The translations under genes were made by a program, and so were the position numbers. Shown here piece after piece: positions 28,961 to 38,235 of a stretch of DNA of 64,000 bases. The DNA lies in assembly GCA_030838475.1 (NCBI GenBank), contig JAUZFP010000100.1, positions 1-64,000 on the forward strand. The letters are read 5' to 3'. Each line of letters opens with the position of its first letter. Positions within the stretch are counted from its first letter, which is position 1. Below the pieces are notes generated by a model. It searched no databases, had not been told where the DNA came from, and saw only the letters and a list, made by a program, of their open reading frames with translations. Source of the stretch: Actinomycetota bacterium (GTDB taxonomy: Bacteria; Actinomycetota; Actinomycetes; Actinomycetales; Microbacteriaceae).

Positions 28961-30409
28961 ATGAGTGTGCTCAGTGCTGCGCTGATTCTTCAGCGACTGC
29001 GTGGTGAGAGCGCGGCCTGGACGGTACTCAGATCAGAAAATGTCTCCGTCGCGGTCGCCGTCCTGGATGCGCATCTTGGCGGCGAGTCACGCCGTATCGA
29101 AGCCGCAGAGCTGATTGAGAAGGTCGATCAAGACCTTGGGATCCTTCGAGATCACGGCTTCGATCTACCTCGTACTGCCGCAGCGTATTGCGCCGAATGG
29201 CGGTCGTCAGGGATTTTGGTTATGCGTCCAGCGGAGGGTAACCGGTCCGAAACCTTCGAACTCTCGCCGGACGCCTATACGGCGATCCGCTTTCTTTCGG
29301 ACTTGGCTGAACCGCGTCAGACCGTTACAGAGTCCCGCTTCGCGACAATCACTGACCGCTTGGCAGTGTTGGCTAGTCAGACCGATCCGGACGCGTCTCG
29401 ACGGCTTGCCACGTTGAAGTCCGAGCGAAACAGGATCGATTTGGAAATCGCGCGTGTTGAGTCAGGCGAAGTAGCCGTTCTGGATGCAGCGTCGGCGCTA
29501 GAGCGTGCGCGCGACATTTTGAATCTCGCCGAGAGTCTTCCCGCCGACTTCGCCAGGGTGCGGGCAGAGATCGAGCGAATCAATCGACAGCTGCGAGAGC
29601 GCATTCTCGATACCGACGATGCGCAGAGCCACGTACTGGACGAAATTTTTCGAGGCGTTGACCTTCTGTCCGAATCTGACGCGGGGCGGAGTTTCGCCGG
29701 TTTTTATTCGCTTATTCTCGATGCGGAAACCAGCGCACTGTTCGACGAGAGCGTCGACTCGGTGCTCCAGCGCGATTTCGCCCAAGCCCTTTCGCCTACG
29801 CAGCGACGCTTCCTGAGACGTCTGCTTCGCACGCTTCAGACACAGAGCGCTGAGGTGCATGAAGTCATGACCGCGTTCGCACGAGGACTGCGACGGTTTG
29901 TGCAGAGTCAGGAATATCAGCAGGATCGCGTGATCAAGCGACTTCTTCGCGAGGCACTCGCAGAAGCGGTTCCCACCGCACATCGGCTAAGAACCTACGA
30001 TCCGATCGGCTACGAGTTGGAGCTCAGCTCGGTTCCAATGCGGTCGGTCGGCGGAGCGACATTGCATAATCCCGCGGATTTGGAGACGGTCGCAGACGTC
30101 ATGGTTGCAGGAGAGGAGGTGGTGGATTTCGAGTTGCTTAGGCGATTGGCACGTGCAACTGAGATCGACATGGTTGAACTGACGCGCAACATCAACGCGG
30201 CGATCGCCGAATCGGGATCACCGACGATTGGGGAGGTGCTGGACGCGTTCCCAGCGACTCAAGGTGTCGCGAGCGTCGTGGGACTCCTCGTCCTCGCCGA
30301 GAAACATGGCGTCCGCGAGCCCGACCGCGAAACCCTTCGCTGGGAATCCGGAAATGCGATTAGCCGCAGAGCGACCATCGAGATCCATCGGTTCACGAAG
30401 AAGGTATAG
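28961..30409 (+). CDS. jetA: Wadjet component JetA (DUF3375)
   Basis: DUF3375-type protein of 482 aa, first gene of an abutting or 4-bp-overlapping 4-gene operon with JetB, JetC, JetD homologs. Confidence 0.9.
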   Translation: MSVLSAALILQRLRGESAAWTVLRSENVSVAVAVLDAHLGGESRRIEAAELIEKVDQDLGILRDHGFDLPRTAAAYCAEWRSSGILVMRPAEGNRSETFELSPDAYTAIRFLSDLAEPRQTVTESRFATITDRLAVLASQTDPDASRRLATLKSERNRIDLEIARVESGEVAVLDAASALERARDILNLAESLPADFARVRAEIERINRQLRERILDTDDAQSHVLDEIFRGVDLLSESDAGRSFAGFYSLILDAETSALFDESVDSVLQRDFAQALSPTQRRFLRRLLRTLQTQSAEVHEVMTAFARGLRRFVQSQEYQQDRVIKRLLREALAEAVPTAHRLRTYDPIGYELELSSVPMRSVGGATLHNPADLETVADVMVAGEEVVDFELLRRLARATEIDMVELTRNINAAIAESGSPTIGEVLDAFPATQGVASVVGLLVLAEKHGVREPDRETLRWESGNAISRRATIEIHRFTKKV

Positions 30410-31150
30410 ATGAGCGACAGCATGGCGGCGGACTTCTACTCCGCTGAGAGTGACGAGGTTGCTCTGACGGGCGGCGACAATCTCAGTGAAGATCAACTGT
30501 GGTTGGGCGACACAGGCGTACTTGGGGACACTGCACGCCGCGCCCTGCTGGTGCTGGTTCGAGGACCGTACCTATCCTTCGCGAGACAGCCGCAACTTTG
30601 GTCAGCGCTCCTCGAAAACGAGTCTGCGGTGCGTTCACGATTGAGTGAGCTGTTTCTCGACCTCGTTGTTGACCTCACAAGTGAGATTGCCTTCGTTCGC
30701 AATGTCGATGCCCCCGGCCAGGATGTACCAAGAACAGTTCGGACTGTTTCGCTGACGTTCCTCGATTCCGCGATGCTGCTATTGCTAAGACAACTCTTAG
30801 TAGATAGCGATGGTCGAGAACGCGTCATCGTGGGCCGCGACGAGGTCTTCGAACAACTTGAGGTCTACAAGACCGCGGCGACATCGGATGACGCGTCGTT
30901 CCTGAAGCGGTTGAACGCGTCTTGGTCCAACATGAAGCGGTACGGGATCATCGGGGAAGCAGCCACCGAAGACCGCGTTGAAATCTCACCAGTCCTGCGG
31001 CTGGTGTTTGGGATCGAACAAATCCACGCCTTACGGGAAGAATACCGACGGATCGCATTGGGGCGAGGCACCGCCTCTGCCGGAGAAAATGAAGGCTCGG
31101 ACGATGACGGAGTCCAAGTAGATCCCTTCGACGTCGGGATCGGCGCGTGA
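30410..31150 (+). CDS. jetB: Wadjet component JetB (DUF4194)
   Basis: Position and DUF4194-type sequence (LFLDLVVDLTSEIAFVRN, LRQLLVDSDGRERVIVGRDEVFEQLEVY); ATG abuts jetA stop. Confidence 0.88.
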   Translation: MSDSMAADFYSAESDEVALTGGDNLSEDQLWLGDTGVLGDTARRALLVLVRGPYLSFARQPQLWSALLENESAVRSRLSELFLDLVVDLTSEIAFVRNVDAPGQDVPRTVRTVSLTFLDSAMLLLLRQLLVDSDGRERVIVGRDEVFEQLEVYKTAATSDDASFLKRLNASWSNMKRYGIIGEAATEDRVEISPVLRLVFGIEQIHALREEYRRIALGRGTASAGENEGSDDDGVQVDPFDVGIGA

Positions 31151-34100
31151 AGACAGTTGACGAACTCGATCTGGGACTCGACGGCGCGGTGAATATCGCG
31201 AATCCGCATCCGCGACAATGGCGTCTGAACGCAGTGGAGCTCGTGAACTGGGGGACGTTCGACGGCCTCCATCGCGCCGACATCTCTCGGCAGGGTCATC
31301 TAATCACGGGGCATTCGGGATCCGGAAAGTCCTCACTCCTGGATGCCATCGCAACCGTTCTCACCCCACCCAAATGGCGGCGATTCAACGCGGCAGCCCA
31401 AGACTCGTCAAACATTCGTGACGACCGCTCACTTGTGAGTTACGTGCGCGGTGCGTGGCGCAGACAGACCGACGATGAAACCGGAGAGGCCGTTAGCCAA
31501 TACCTCCGTCCCGGCGCCACCTGGAGCGGCATCCTTCTCCGATACGAGGGAGCCGAAGGTGCCGAGCCCGTGAACCTCATCAGGCTGTTCCATATCCGGA
31601 AAAGCAGCAACTCCAGCGACGACCTGAGGGAACTCAACGTTATTCGCCGCGGGGACGTGCATCTCACTGACTTCACCGACTTCGTAAGGAACGGCATCGA
31701 AGTTCGGCAGATCAAGGCCCAATGGGATGACGCTGTTGTTACAGACCAGCACTCTGCCTTCTCCGCCCGGTTCCGCGGTCTCCTCGGCATTGCCAGCGAG
31801 AACGCACTACAACTTCTACACAAGACGCAGTCCGCGAAGAACCTCGGCAGTCTTGATCAACTATTTCGCAGTTTCATGCTCGAAGAGCCACGAACGTCGG
31901 CGCTTGCCGACACTGCTGTCACCCAGTTCGGCGAGTTATCCGAAGCCCATCGCCTGGTCGTAGAAGCCCGCAAGCAGGTGGAGTTGCTAGAGCAGCTTCG
32001 GCAACCGATCGCCGACTACCGCGGTGGGCTCGCTGCCCAACGCGCGGCCGAGAAACTCTCGGCGGCGCTATTTGACTACCGCGACATGCGGGCGCTGGAG
32101 CGAGACCGCAAGGAACGCGAGAGCCTGCGCGAACTTCAAGCCAAAGCTGATGAGGCAGTTCGAGAAGCTAGCGAACAAGCCAGCACTGCTCGAAATGAGC
32201 GCGTCACCGCCCAGCTTCGAATGCAGCAGGTCGGTGGGGACGCGCTTGAATCACAGCGACTTCTAGTTGAGCACGCCCGCGAGGAACTCCACCGCGTCTT
32301 CAGCCTCCGAACTCGAACCGCCATATCACTGAACGAAATCGGCGTGGCGATGCCGGAGTCAGCAGAACAACTCGAAGAACTACGATCAGCCGCCCGACGA
32401 GAACGCGACAATGTTGCCAGCTCGGATGCCTCTGCCAAGCAGGCACTGAATGATCTTCACCGCGAGCGCGTTACCGCACAAAACGAGGTCCGCAACCTGG
32501 AATCGGAACTGACCGAACTCCGGGCTCGACCTTCGAACATCGACCAGCGGCTTCTTCGTGCACGCGCACTCATCGCCACATCGGCCTCGATGGTCGAGTC
32601 CGCGCTCCCATTCGCCGGCGAACTGATGGATGTGGACCCCAAATTCGCGTCGTGGACTGGCGCGATCGAGCGAGTGCTCCGCCCGCTCGCGACAGTCCTA
32701 CTCGTGCCGGAGAGCCAAGTTGGCATCATCACTCGCATCGTGGACTCGTTGCATCTCGGCGCGCGCCTTGTCTATGAGGCCGTGCCTACCCGAAATCCGT
32801 CGCCACTTCCCACTCGATCGAACCGTTCACTGGTGAACCGAGTGATCGTTGAGGCCAGCCCGATGGGTGCATGGGTTGCTCGTCGACTTTCGGAGCGCTT
32901 CGATTTCGAATGCGTTGACAATACTGATGACCTCAGCACTGTTGACCGCGGCGTAACTGTGGCTGGGCAGGTAAAGCATTCGGCGCGGAGCTTCGAAAAG
33001 GATGACCGCTTCGCAGTAAATGACCGTGCCCGTTGGATTCTCGGCTCCGACAACGCGGGAAAGGTCGAGCACTACATGAGCGCGCTAGCGGCCGCCGAGC
33101 TGAGACTGCGAACCGCAGAGCATTCGCTGGACGAGGTCACCGGAGCTCAATCCGCTCGCCAGCGACGTACTTTAGTTCTCGAAAACCTTGACGCTCTGGT
33201 GTGGAGTGAGGTGAACGTGGATGCCGCATCGGCTGCGTTGCAGAGCGCGGAAGCGGTCTACCAAAAGCTCACTGAGGGGAACGTCGATCTCCAGAATGCG
33301 CGCGACTTCGCAGAACAGGCACGCACACGCGACGAGGAGGCCGTCGAGCATCAGAGCACGGTGCGGTCACAGTTTGACGCGTTGGTGGCGCGCTGCGTTG
33401 AACTCGACGACGCGATTTCGGACCGAGCAGCGCGTGAGCCGTTGTGGCACCTGGACGCTGAAACGGTGGGCGCTCTCGATCGCCTTTTTCGGTCGGTTGG
33501 TCGAAGCAACGCGCGGATCGAGGACAGCGCGGCAGAAGTTGCGACACGATTGGGTGCCGATGAGCGAGCGGGAAGCGAACAGGCCCAGACCGCGATTCGT
33601 CGATTCGAGTTCCTCGCTGGTGAGTTCCGTCGGTCGTGGGCCCTCGCCGCGGCTGATCTCAGCACCAGCATGGATGATGCCGACGGTTACGTGGCTCTGC
33701 TTACGCGGATCGTGTCGACCGGGCTGCCTGCCCATGAAGGACGATTCTTCGACTTGCTACGTGAACAAAGCCAGCAACTCACCGGTCAGCTACTGAGTGA
33801 AATTCGAGGTGCACCATCGCAAATCCGCGGCCGAATCGATCCAGTCAACGTCTCGTTGCGCCGTTCGCCGTTCGATGAGGGGCGATACCTGCAAATTCGG
33901 GTCAAGGACCGTCGCACAGAGGAGGTCAAGAAGTTCATGTCTGACCTGCAAAGCATCTCCGCTGGCGCCTGGGCCGACGACGACCGCGCATCCGCGGAAC
34001 ATCGCTTCGCACTTCTCCAGGACGTGATGCACAGGTTGGGCTCCGCGGAACATCGGCAGTGGCGGAATCGGTGCCTGGACACACGTGAGCACGTCACCTT

Positions 34101-34497
34101 CCTCGGTATCGAAGAGGACAGCGACGGACACGAAGTCAATGTCCACGACTCCAGCGCCGGACTTTCCGGAGGGCAGCGTCAGAAACTCGTCATCTTCTGC
34201 CTAGCCGCAGCACTGCGGTACCAACTCGCAGAAGACGAGGACGACATTCCGAACTATGGGACCATCGTGCTTGATGAGGCTTTCGACAAAGCCGACAGCG
34301 ATTTCACCCGGATGGCGATGGACGTGTTCCTCGAGTTCGGGTTCCACATGATCTTGGCGACACCGCTAAAGCTCCTGCAGACCCTCGAGGACTACGTCGG
34401 CGGAATTTCCTTCATCACCTGCAAGGACCACAACGACTCACATATCAGCGTGGTTCCCATCGAACTGGCTCCTCTGGCCGAACCGCGACGACCTTGA
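31147..34497 (+). CDS. jetC: Wadjet component JetC (SMC/MukB-like ATPase)
   Basis: Walker A ITGHSGSGKSSLLDAIATVL; long coiled coils; ABC signature SAGLSGGQRQKLVIF; Walker B TIVLDEAFDKADSDF; GTGA overlap with jetB. Confidence 0.95.
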   Translation: MKTVDELDLGLDGAVNIANPHPRQWRLNAVELVNWGTFDGLHRADISRQGHLITGHSGSGKSSLLDAIATVLTPPKWRRFNAAAQDSSNIRDDRSLVSYVRGAWRRQTDDETGEAVSQYLRPGATWSGILLRYEGAEGAEPVNLIRLFHIRKSSNSSDDLRELNVIRRGDVHLTDFTDFVRNGIEVRQIKAQWDDAVVTDQHSAFSARFRGLLGIASENALQLLHKTQSAKNLGSLDQLFRSFMLEEPRTSALADTAVTQFGELSEAHRLVVEARKQVELLEQLRQPIADYRGGLAAQRAAEKLSAALFDYRDMRALERDRKERESLRELQAKADEAVREASEQASTARNERVTAQLRMQQVGGDALESQRLLVEHAREELHRVFSLRTRTAISLNEIGVAMPESAEQLEELRSAARRERDNVASSDASAKQALNDLHRERVTAQNEVRNLESELTELRARPSNIDQRLLRARALIATSASMVESALPFAGELMDVDPKFASWTGAIERVLRPLATVLLVPESQVGIITRIVDSLHLGARLVYEAVPTRNPSPLPTRSNRSLVNRVIVEASPMGAWVARRLSERFDFECVDNTDDLSTVDRGVTVAGQVKHSARSFEKDDRFAVNDRARWILGSDNAGKVEHYMSALAAAELRLRTAEHSLDEVTGAQSARQRRTLVLENLDALVWSEVNVDAASAALQSAEAVYQKLTEGNVDLQNARDFAEQARTRDEEAVEHQSTVRSQFDALVARCVELDDAISDRAAREPLWHLDAETVGALDRLFRSVGRSNARIEDSAAEVATRLGADERAGSEQAQTAIRRFEFLAGEFRRSWALAAADLSTSMDDADGYVALLTRIVSTGLPAHEGRFFDLLREQSQQLTGQLLSEIRGAPSQIRGRIDPVNVSLRRSPFDEGRYLQIRVKDRRTEEVKKFMSDLQSISAGAWADDDRASAEHRFALLQDVMHRLGSAEHRQWRNRCLDTREHVTFLGIEEDSDGHEVNVHDSSAGLSGGQRQKLVIFCLAAALRYQLAEDEDDIPNYGTIVLDEAFDKADSDFTRMAMDVFLEFGFHMILATPLKLLQTLEDYVGGISFITCKDHNDSHISVVPIELAPLAEPRRP

Positions 34498-35666
34498 ACA
34501 CTACAAAATCGATGACTACGCCCTCGGCGGTGAAAGCCGTCGCGGCACAACGATACGCACGCGATTTCGCAACATGGGCTGCATCCGCGGATCCAATCGC
34601 GACACTTGCCGTGTCGCTGCACCCACCCACAGAATCGATCGTGCTGCGTGATTCGAGCGCAGCGATCGACTGGGCCCATTCCTGGCGAAGCCCCAGATCA
34701 GGTGCCTCCGTCGAATGGGAGCATCGACGCTGGGCGAACGTCGGTGTGCAGGAAGTCCCCAGCCGGTGCAGGTTGCACGGGGTGGATGCCATCGCAGACT
34801 GGGCGGGTAAGTCGGCTGAGTGGTCGCACCTCTTTGCGCGATGCAACGTTCTTCGTGCGCGATGGGAGGCGACGACAGCGGCCCAGCCGTCTCTTAGTGA
34901 GGCAATTCGAAAGGAAGCTCGAACTCTCATTGAGCTCGACAGCGACGACTTCGCACGTTTTTGCTCGGCAGTGGACTGGCTCATCGCCCATCCGGAGCCA
35001 GGCTGGTATGTCCGGCAGCTCCCTATCCGAGGACTCGACACCAAGTGGTTGGAAGGTCACCGCCGATTAGTTACGACCTTCGTGAACGCACTGACGGGAC
35101 AGTCGACTCTTGATCTCGCCAAGCCGTCTGAGCTTGTGAGAGTGAAGTTTCTCGATCCGGCAATGCGTCCCGGAGGCCTCAAAGAAGTCGCTGCACCCGC
35201 AGAACAACTCGCAACTCTCCCGTTCCACCCCGCGGTGGTTTTCGTCTTCGAAAATCTCGAGTCCCTCGCCGCGATGCCGGACATGCTTGGCGCAATCGGA
35301 GTGCATGGCTCGGGTTACGCAGTAAAACGTCTCGGCGACATCCCTTGGATTCAAACGGGTCGCGTCGGCTATTGGGGTGACCTCGACAGCAATGGAATGG
35401 CCATCCTGAATCTGATCCGAAGCGAATGCCGTGACGTGACGTCGCTGCTTATGGACGACACCACTCTTTTCGCTCATCGAGATCTATGGGTCACCGAAAT
35501 TACTCCTAATCGGGGCAGCTTTGACAACCTCACCAGCGATGAACAGCGGACCCTCGGGTACCTCCGGGAGCACGGAAACGTGCGTCTCGAACAGGAACGC
35601 ATCCCTTGGGCTACAGCGCTTTCTGATATGAGAAACTTCATGGAGAAGGCGGCTCCGTCAGTCTGA
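34494..35666 (+). CDS. jetD: Wadjet component JetD (DUF3322/DUF2220, Toprim-like nuclease)
   Basis: FVFENLESLAAMPD and GYWGDLDSNGMAILNLIRSE Toprim-like acidic motifs; TTG start overlaps jetC stop by 4 bp. Confidence 0.9.
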   Translation: MNTTKSMTTPSAVKAVAAQRYARDFATWAASADPIATLAVSLHPPTESIVLRDSSAAIDWAHSWRSPRSGASVEWEHRRWANVGVQEVPSRCRLHGVDAIADWAGKSAEWSHLFARCNVLRARWEATTAAQPSLSEAIRKEARTLIELDSDDFARFCSAVDWLIAHPEPGWYVRQLPIRGLDTKWLEGHRRLVTTFVNALTGQSTLDLAKPSELVRVKFLDPAMRPGGLKEVAAPAEQLATLPFHPAVVFVFENLESLAAMPDMLGAIGVHGSGYAVKRLGDIPWIQTGRVGYWGDLDSNGMAILNLIRSECRDVTSLLMDDTTLFAHRDLWVTEITPNRGSFDNLTSDEQRTLGYLREHGNVRLEQERIPWATALSDMRNFMEKAAPSV

Positions 35667-35727
35667 CCTGAATGGTTATTGCGCCCAGACGTGCCTCGGC
35701 GGGAAATCTTCGAAAATATCGTCCCTG

Positions 35728-36528
35728 TCAGATGGTGTCTGAACCATCCAGAAACGGTGGGGCACTCAGCCCAAACGGGACGCAGTAGGTTGCTACGAAG
35801 GGGTCGAGCACCGCGAAGACTGCGGGGGCGTTCTCCAGGTAGGGGAGGTGGCCCGCGTTGGGGATGAGTTCGAAGGTGGCACCGGGGATGGCGGCGGCAT
35901 AGGCGCGGCCGTAGTCGGCGTCGACGACGCGGTCGGAGGCACCCCAAATGACGAGAGTCGGCGTGTGGATTCCGCTGAGGCGACCGAGCAGCGACGGGTC
36001 GTGCATATAGGGGTTGCCGGCCAGGGCGGCGAGAGTTGCGGCGTTGCCCTGGGCGATCGCGATGCCCTCGGGGGTCGGGGCGGGCAGCTTCAGGTTCGAC
36101 GGGTCGTGGAAGCTGTAGACGGCGAGCTCCGGCGGGGTCATCCCGCTGATGTCTCGGATCGGGTGGCCCTCGACCTCGATGCCGGCCGCGTTGATGAGAA
36201 CGATTCCGGAGATGCGGTCGGCGGCGGATCCGAGGGCGAGCTCGGCAGCGAGCCATCCGCCCATTGAGGAGCCGACAACGAGGACGTCCTTCAGGTCCTG
36301 TTCGATCAGGTACTGCGCGTACAGGTCGGCGAGCACGCGGACACCGTCGATGTTGGCCGGAAGCTCCGTGCCCTGGAACCCCGGGTGCGTGGGAGCGATG
36401 ACGTGAGTGGTCTCAGCGAGATGTTGGGCGAGGAGGGCGGTGGTGAAGGGTCCGCCACCACCGTGCAGGAGGAGGACGGGGCGGCCGGCTCCGGTCTCGA
36501 CAGGCTGAATGATCGATGCGTTGTTCAT
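35728..36528 (-). CDS. Alpha/beta hydrolase
   Basis: VLLLHGGGGPFT, VVGSSMGGWLAAELAL, NAGHLPYLENAPAV. Confidence 0.9.
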   Translation of the reverse strand: MNNASIIQPVETGAGRPVLLLHGGGGPFTTALLAQHLAETTHVIAPTHPGFQGTELPANIDGVRVLADLYAQYLIEQDLKDVLVVGSSMGGWLAAELALGSAADRISGIVLINAAGIEVEGHPIRDISGMTPPELAVYSFHDPSNLKLPAPTPEGIAIAQGNAATLAALAGNPYMHDPSLLGRLSGIHTPTLVIWGASDRVVDADYGRAYAAAIPGATFELIPNAGHLPYLENAPAVFAVLDPFVATYCVPFGLSAPPFLDGSDTI

Positions 36529-36539
36529 GATTGGAACCA

Positions 36540-36559
36540 TATATCAACATGTTTATATA
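36540..36559. promoter_or_regulatory. Candidate MarR operator, 20-bp near-perfect palindrome
   Basis: TATATCAACATGTTTATATA (9 of 10 pairs symmetric) in the 53-bp divergent intergenic. Confidence 0.65.
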
Positions 36560-36581
36560 CACAAGCTGATACACTCGAGCT

Positions 36582-36995
36582 ATGACCGACCAGCAAGCTA
36601 CCGGACGATTGCTCAAGCGCGCCCAGTACCGCAACCACCGTTCCGCGGACCGGGCACTCGCGGCGATCGGCACAACACTCGTGCAATGGGATGCGCTGCG
36701 CGCGATCTCCGAATCCCCCGACTCATCCGCGCACGATTTGGCAATCACGACATTCCAGAGCGATCAATCGTTTGGAACACTGGCCAACCGGCTCGAGGCG
36801 CAAGGGTTGATTGTTCGGACATCCGGACGGGGGCGACGGGTGGAGCATGCGTTGACGGATGAAGGGCGGCGGGTGTTCGAAGCGGGGATGGAAGTCACAA
36901 AGGGAGTTAGCGCGCGGTCGTTTGAGAAGCTCAGCCGCGATGAGCTCAAGGTGCTGCGGGAGCTGTTGGAGAGGGTCGGGGAAGTTCCGGAGTAG
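36582..36995 (+). CDS. MarR family transcriptional regulator
   Basis: SAHDLAITTFQSDQSFGTLANRLEAQGLIVRTSGRGRRVEHALTDEGRRVFE winged-helix. Confidence 0.9.
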   Translation: MTDQQATGRLLKRAQYRNHRSADRALAAIGTTLVQWDALRAISESPDSSAHDLAITTFQSDQSFGTLANRLEAQGLIVRTSGRGRRVEHALTDEGRRVFEAGMEVTKGVSARSFEKLSRDELKVLRELLERVGEVPE

Positions 36996-37043
36996 GGGGG
37001 TTTCGATACGCGCGGCGCCCTACGAGCGTCGTGCTACTCAACC
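36996..37043. repeat. REP-like element copy (gggggtttcgatacgc...gtgctactcaacca)
   Basis: Directly follows the MarR gene stop codon (36993-36995). Confidence 0.85.
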
Positions 37044-37103
37044 AACAACAACGACATAGCTCGTACTCAGGAAGTGTCCAGAGTTTCCCCTCACACTGAA
37101 TTG

Positions 37104-37382
37104 ATGGAACCCGCATCCACCGTCTACGAAGCTGCGATCGTTGAGCGCCCAAAAGGTCGCTCCCGTCGCGTCAAAATCGTCCCCACGGCCGACGACGAGC
37201 TGCGACCGGACAAGCCGGTCGTGAAAGACCTCATCATCCGCCGCAAGACCGACGGCAAAGTAATCGTGCGCACGCCCGCCGACCTGGGATCGCCCGAGGC
37301 CATGCTCAAGACCGTCCAGAGCGACCTCCACAGGATGACCGCCGACGAGTTCTTCGACGAGTGGAAGATGCCGAGCCTCTAA
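37104..37382 (+). CDS. Small hypothetical protein
   Basis: 92-aa basic/acidic ORF MEPASTVYEAAIVERPKGRSRRVKIVPTADDELRP...; plausible codon usage, no recognised domain. Confidence 0.55.
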   Translation: MEPASTVYEAAIVERPKGRSRRVKIVPTADDELRPDKPVVKDLIIRRKTDGKVIVRTPADLGSPEAMLKTVQSDLHRMTADEFFDEWKMPSL

Positions 37383-37437
37383 AGATTGAGCACGGCATAC
37401 CCGCGCCGAATAGGGCGGCAGGGTCTAACTTTGGGGC

Positions 37438-38235
37438 ATGTCTCAGCGACTCGTCCCGCTTGCCCTGTTTGCTGTCATCGCCAGTAGCACCGCCCTCCTC
37501 CTGAGCGGGTGCTTCCTCATCCCCTCCCCCACGCCGTCGCCGACGGTGACCGGCGCGCCGCCGACCTCGACAGAGTCGAGCACACCATCCGCCTCGCCGA
37601 CCGCGACGGAAGACCCGATCCCGACACCGACCGGTGTTCCCACGGCGGCAGGATGCTCGCCCAACTCGGCCACCATGCCGGCCGGCGCCGTGCACCACCA
37701 GACCATCGATGTCGACGCGGACGGAGTCGCCGACACCGAGTGGATCTCCAACTCCCCGACCCTGCTGTTCGGAGTCACCACGGCATCCGGCGCAACCTTC
37801 TCCTACCCGCTGTCCTCGGCGGCGCCCACACCGCGTGAAGGGTTCATCGCCCAGCTCAACGATCACCGAATCGTCAGCCTCGTGGATGACGGCCGCGCCG
37901 CGTACGCGCACTTCTTCGGCAACTGCAAGTGGGTCGAGACCAAGACCTTCTCGGGAACCCCGTATCCACTCGACTTCAACGACTTCGCCGGAGTTGGCTC
38001 CGGCGTCGGATGCTCCCTCGGCTACCTCGTGCAGTTCCAGGCCACCCTCAGCGGCGGCACCTACACCGTCACCAAGACGCCGCTCAACCTCAACACCGAC
38101 GGCAGCAAGGCGTCCGCCGGTGCTCCCGTAACCGTCGTCACCGGAGCGCCCGCCGCAGACTCGCGGGTCAAGGTCGCGAAAGAGCTGTCGTGCCAGGCAG
38201 TCACCGCCAGCAATGGCGGAGTGTCCGTCGGCTAG
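37438..38235 (+). CDS. Lipoprotein (LppP/LprE-like)
   Basis: Lipobox ALLLSGCF followed by Pro/Thr/Ser-rich linker. Confidence 0.8.
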   Translation: MSQRLVPLALFAVIASSTALLLSGCFLIPSPTPSPTVTGAPPTSTESSTPSASPTATEDPIPTPTGVPTAAGCSPNSATMPAGAVHHQTIDVDADGVADTEWISNSPTLLFGVTTASGATFSYPLSSAAPTPREGFIAQLNDHRIVSLVDDGRAAYAHFFGNCKWVETKTFSGTPYPLDFNDFAGVGSGVGCSLGYLVQFQATLSGGTYTVTKTPLNLNTDGSKASAGAPVTVVTGAPAADSRVKVAKELSCQAVTASNGGVSVG

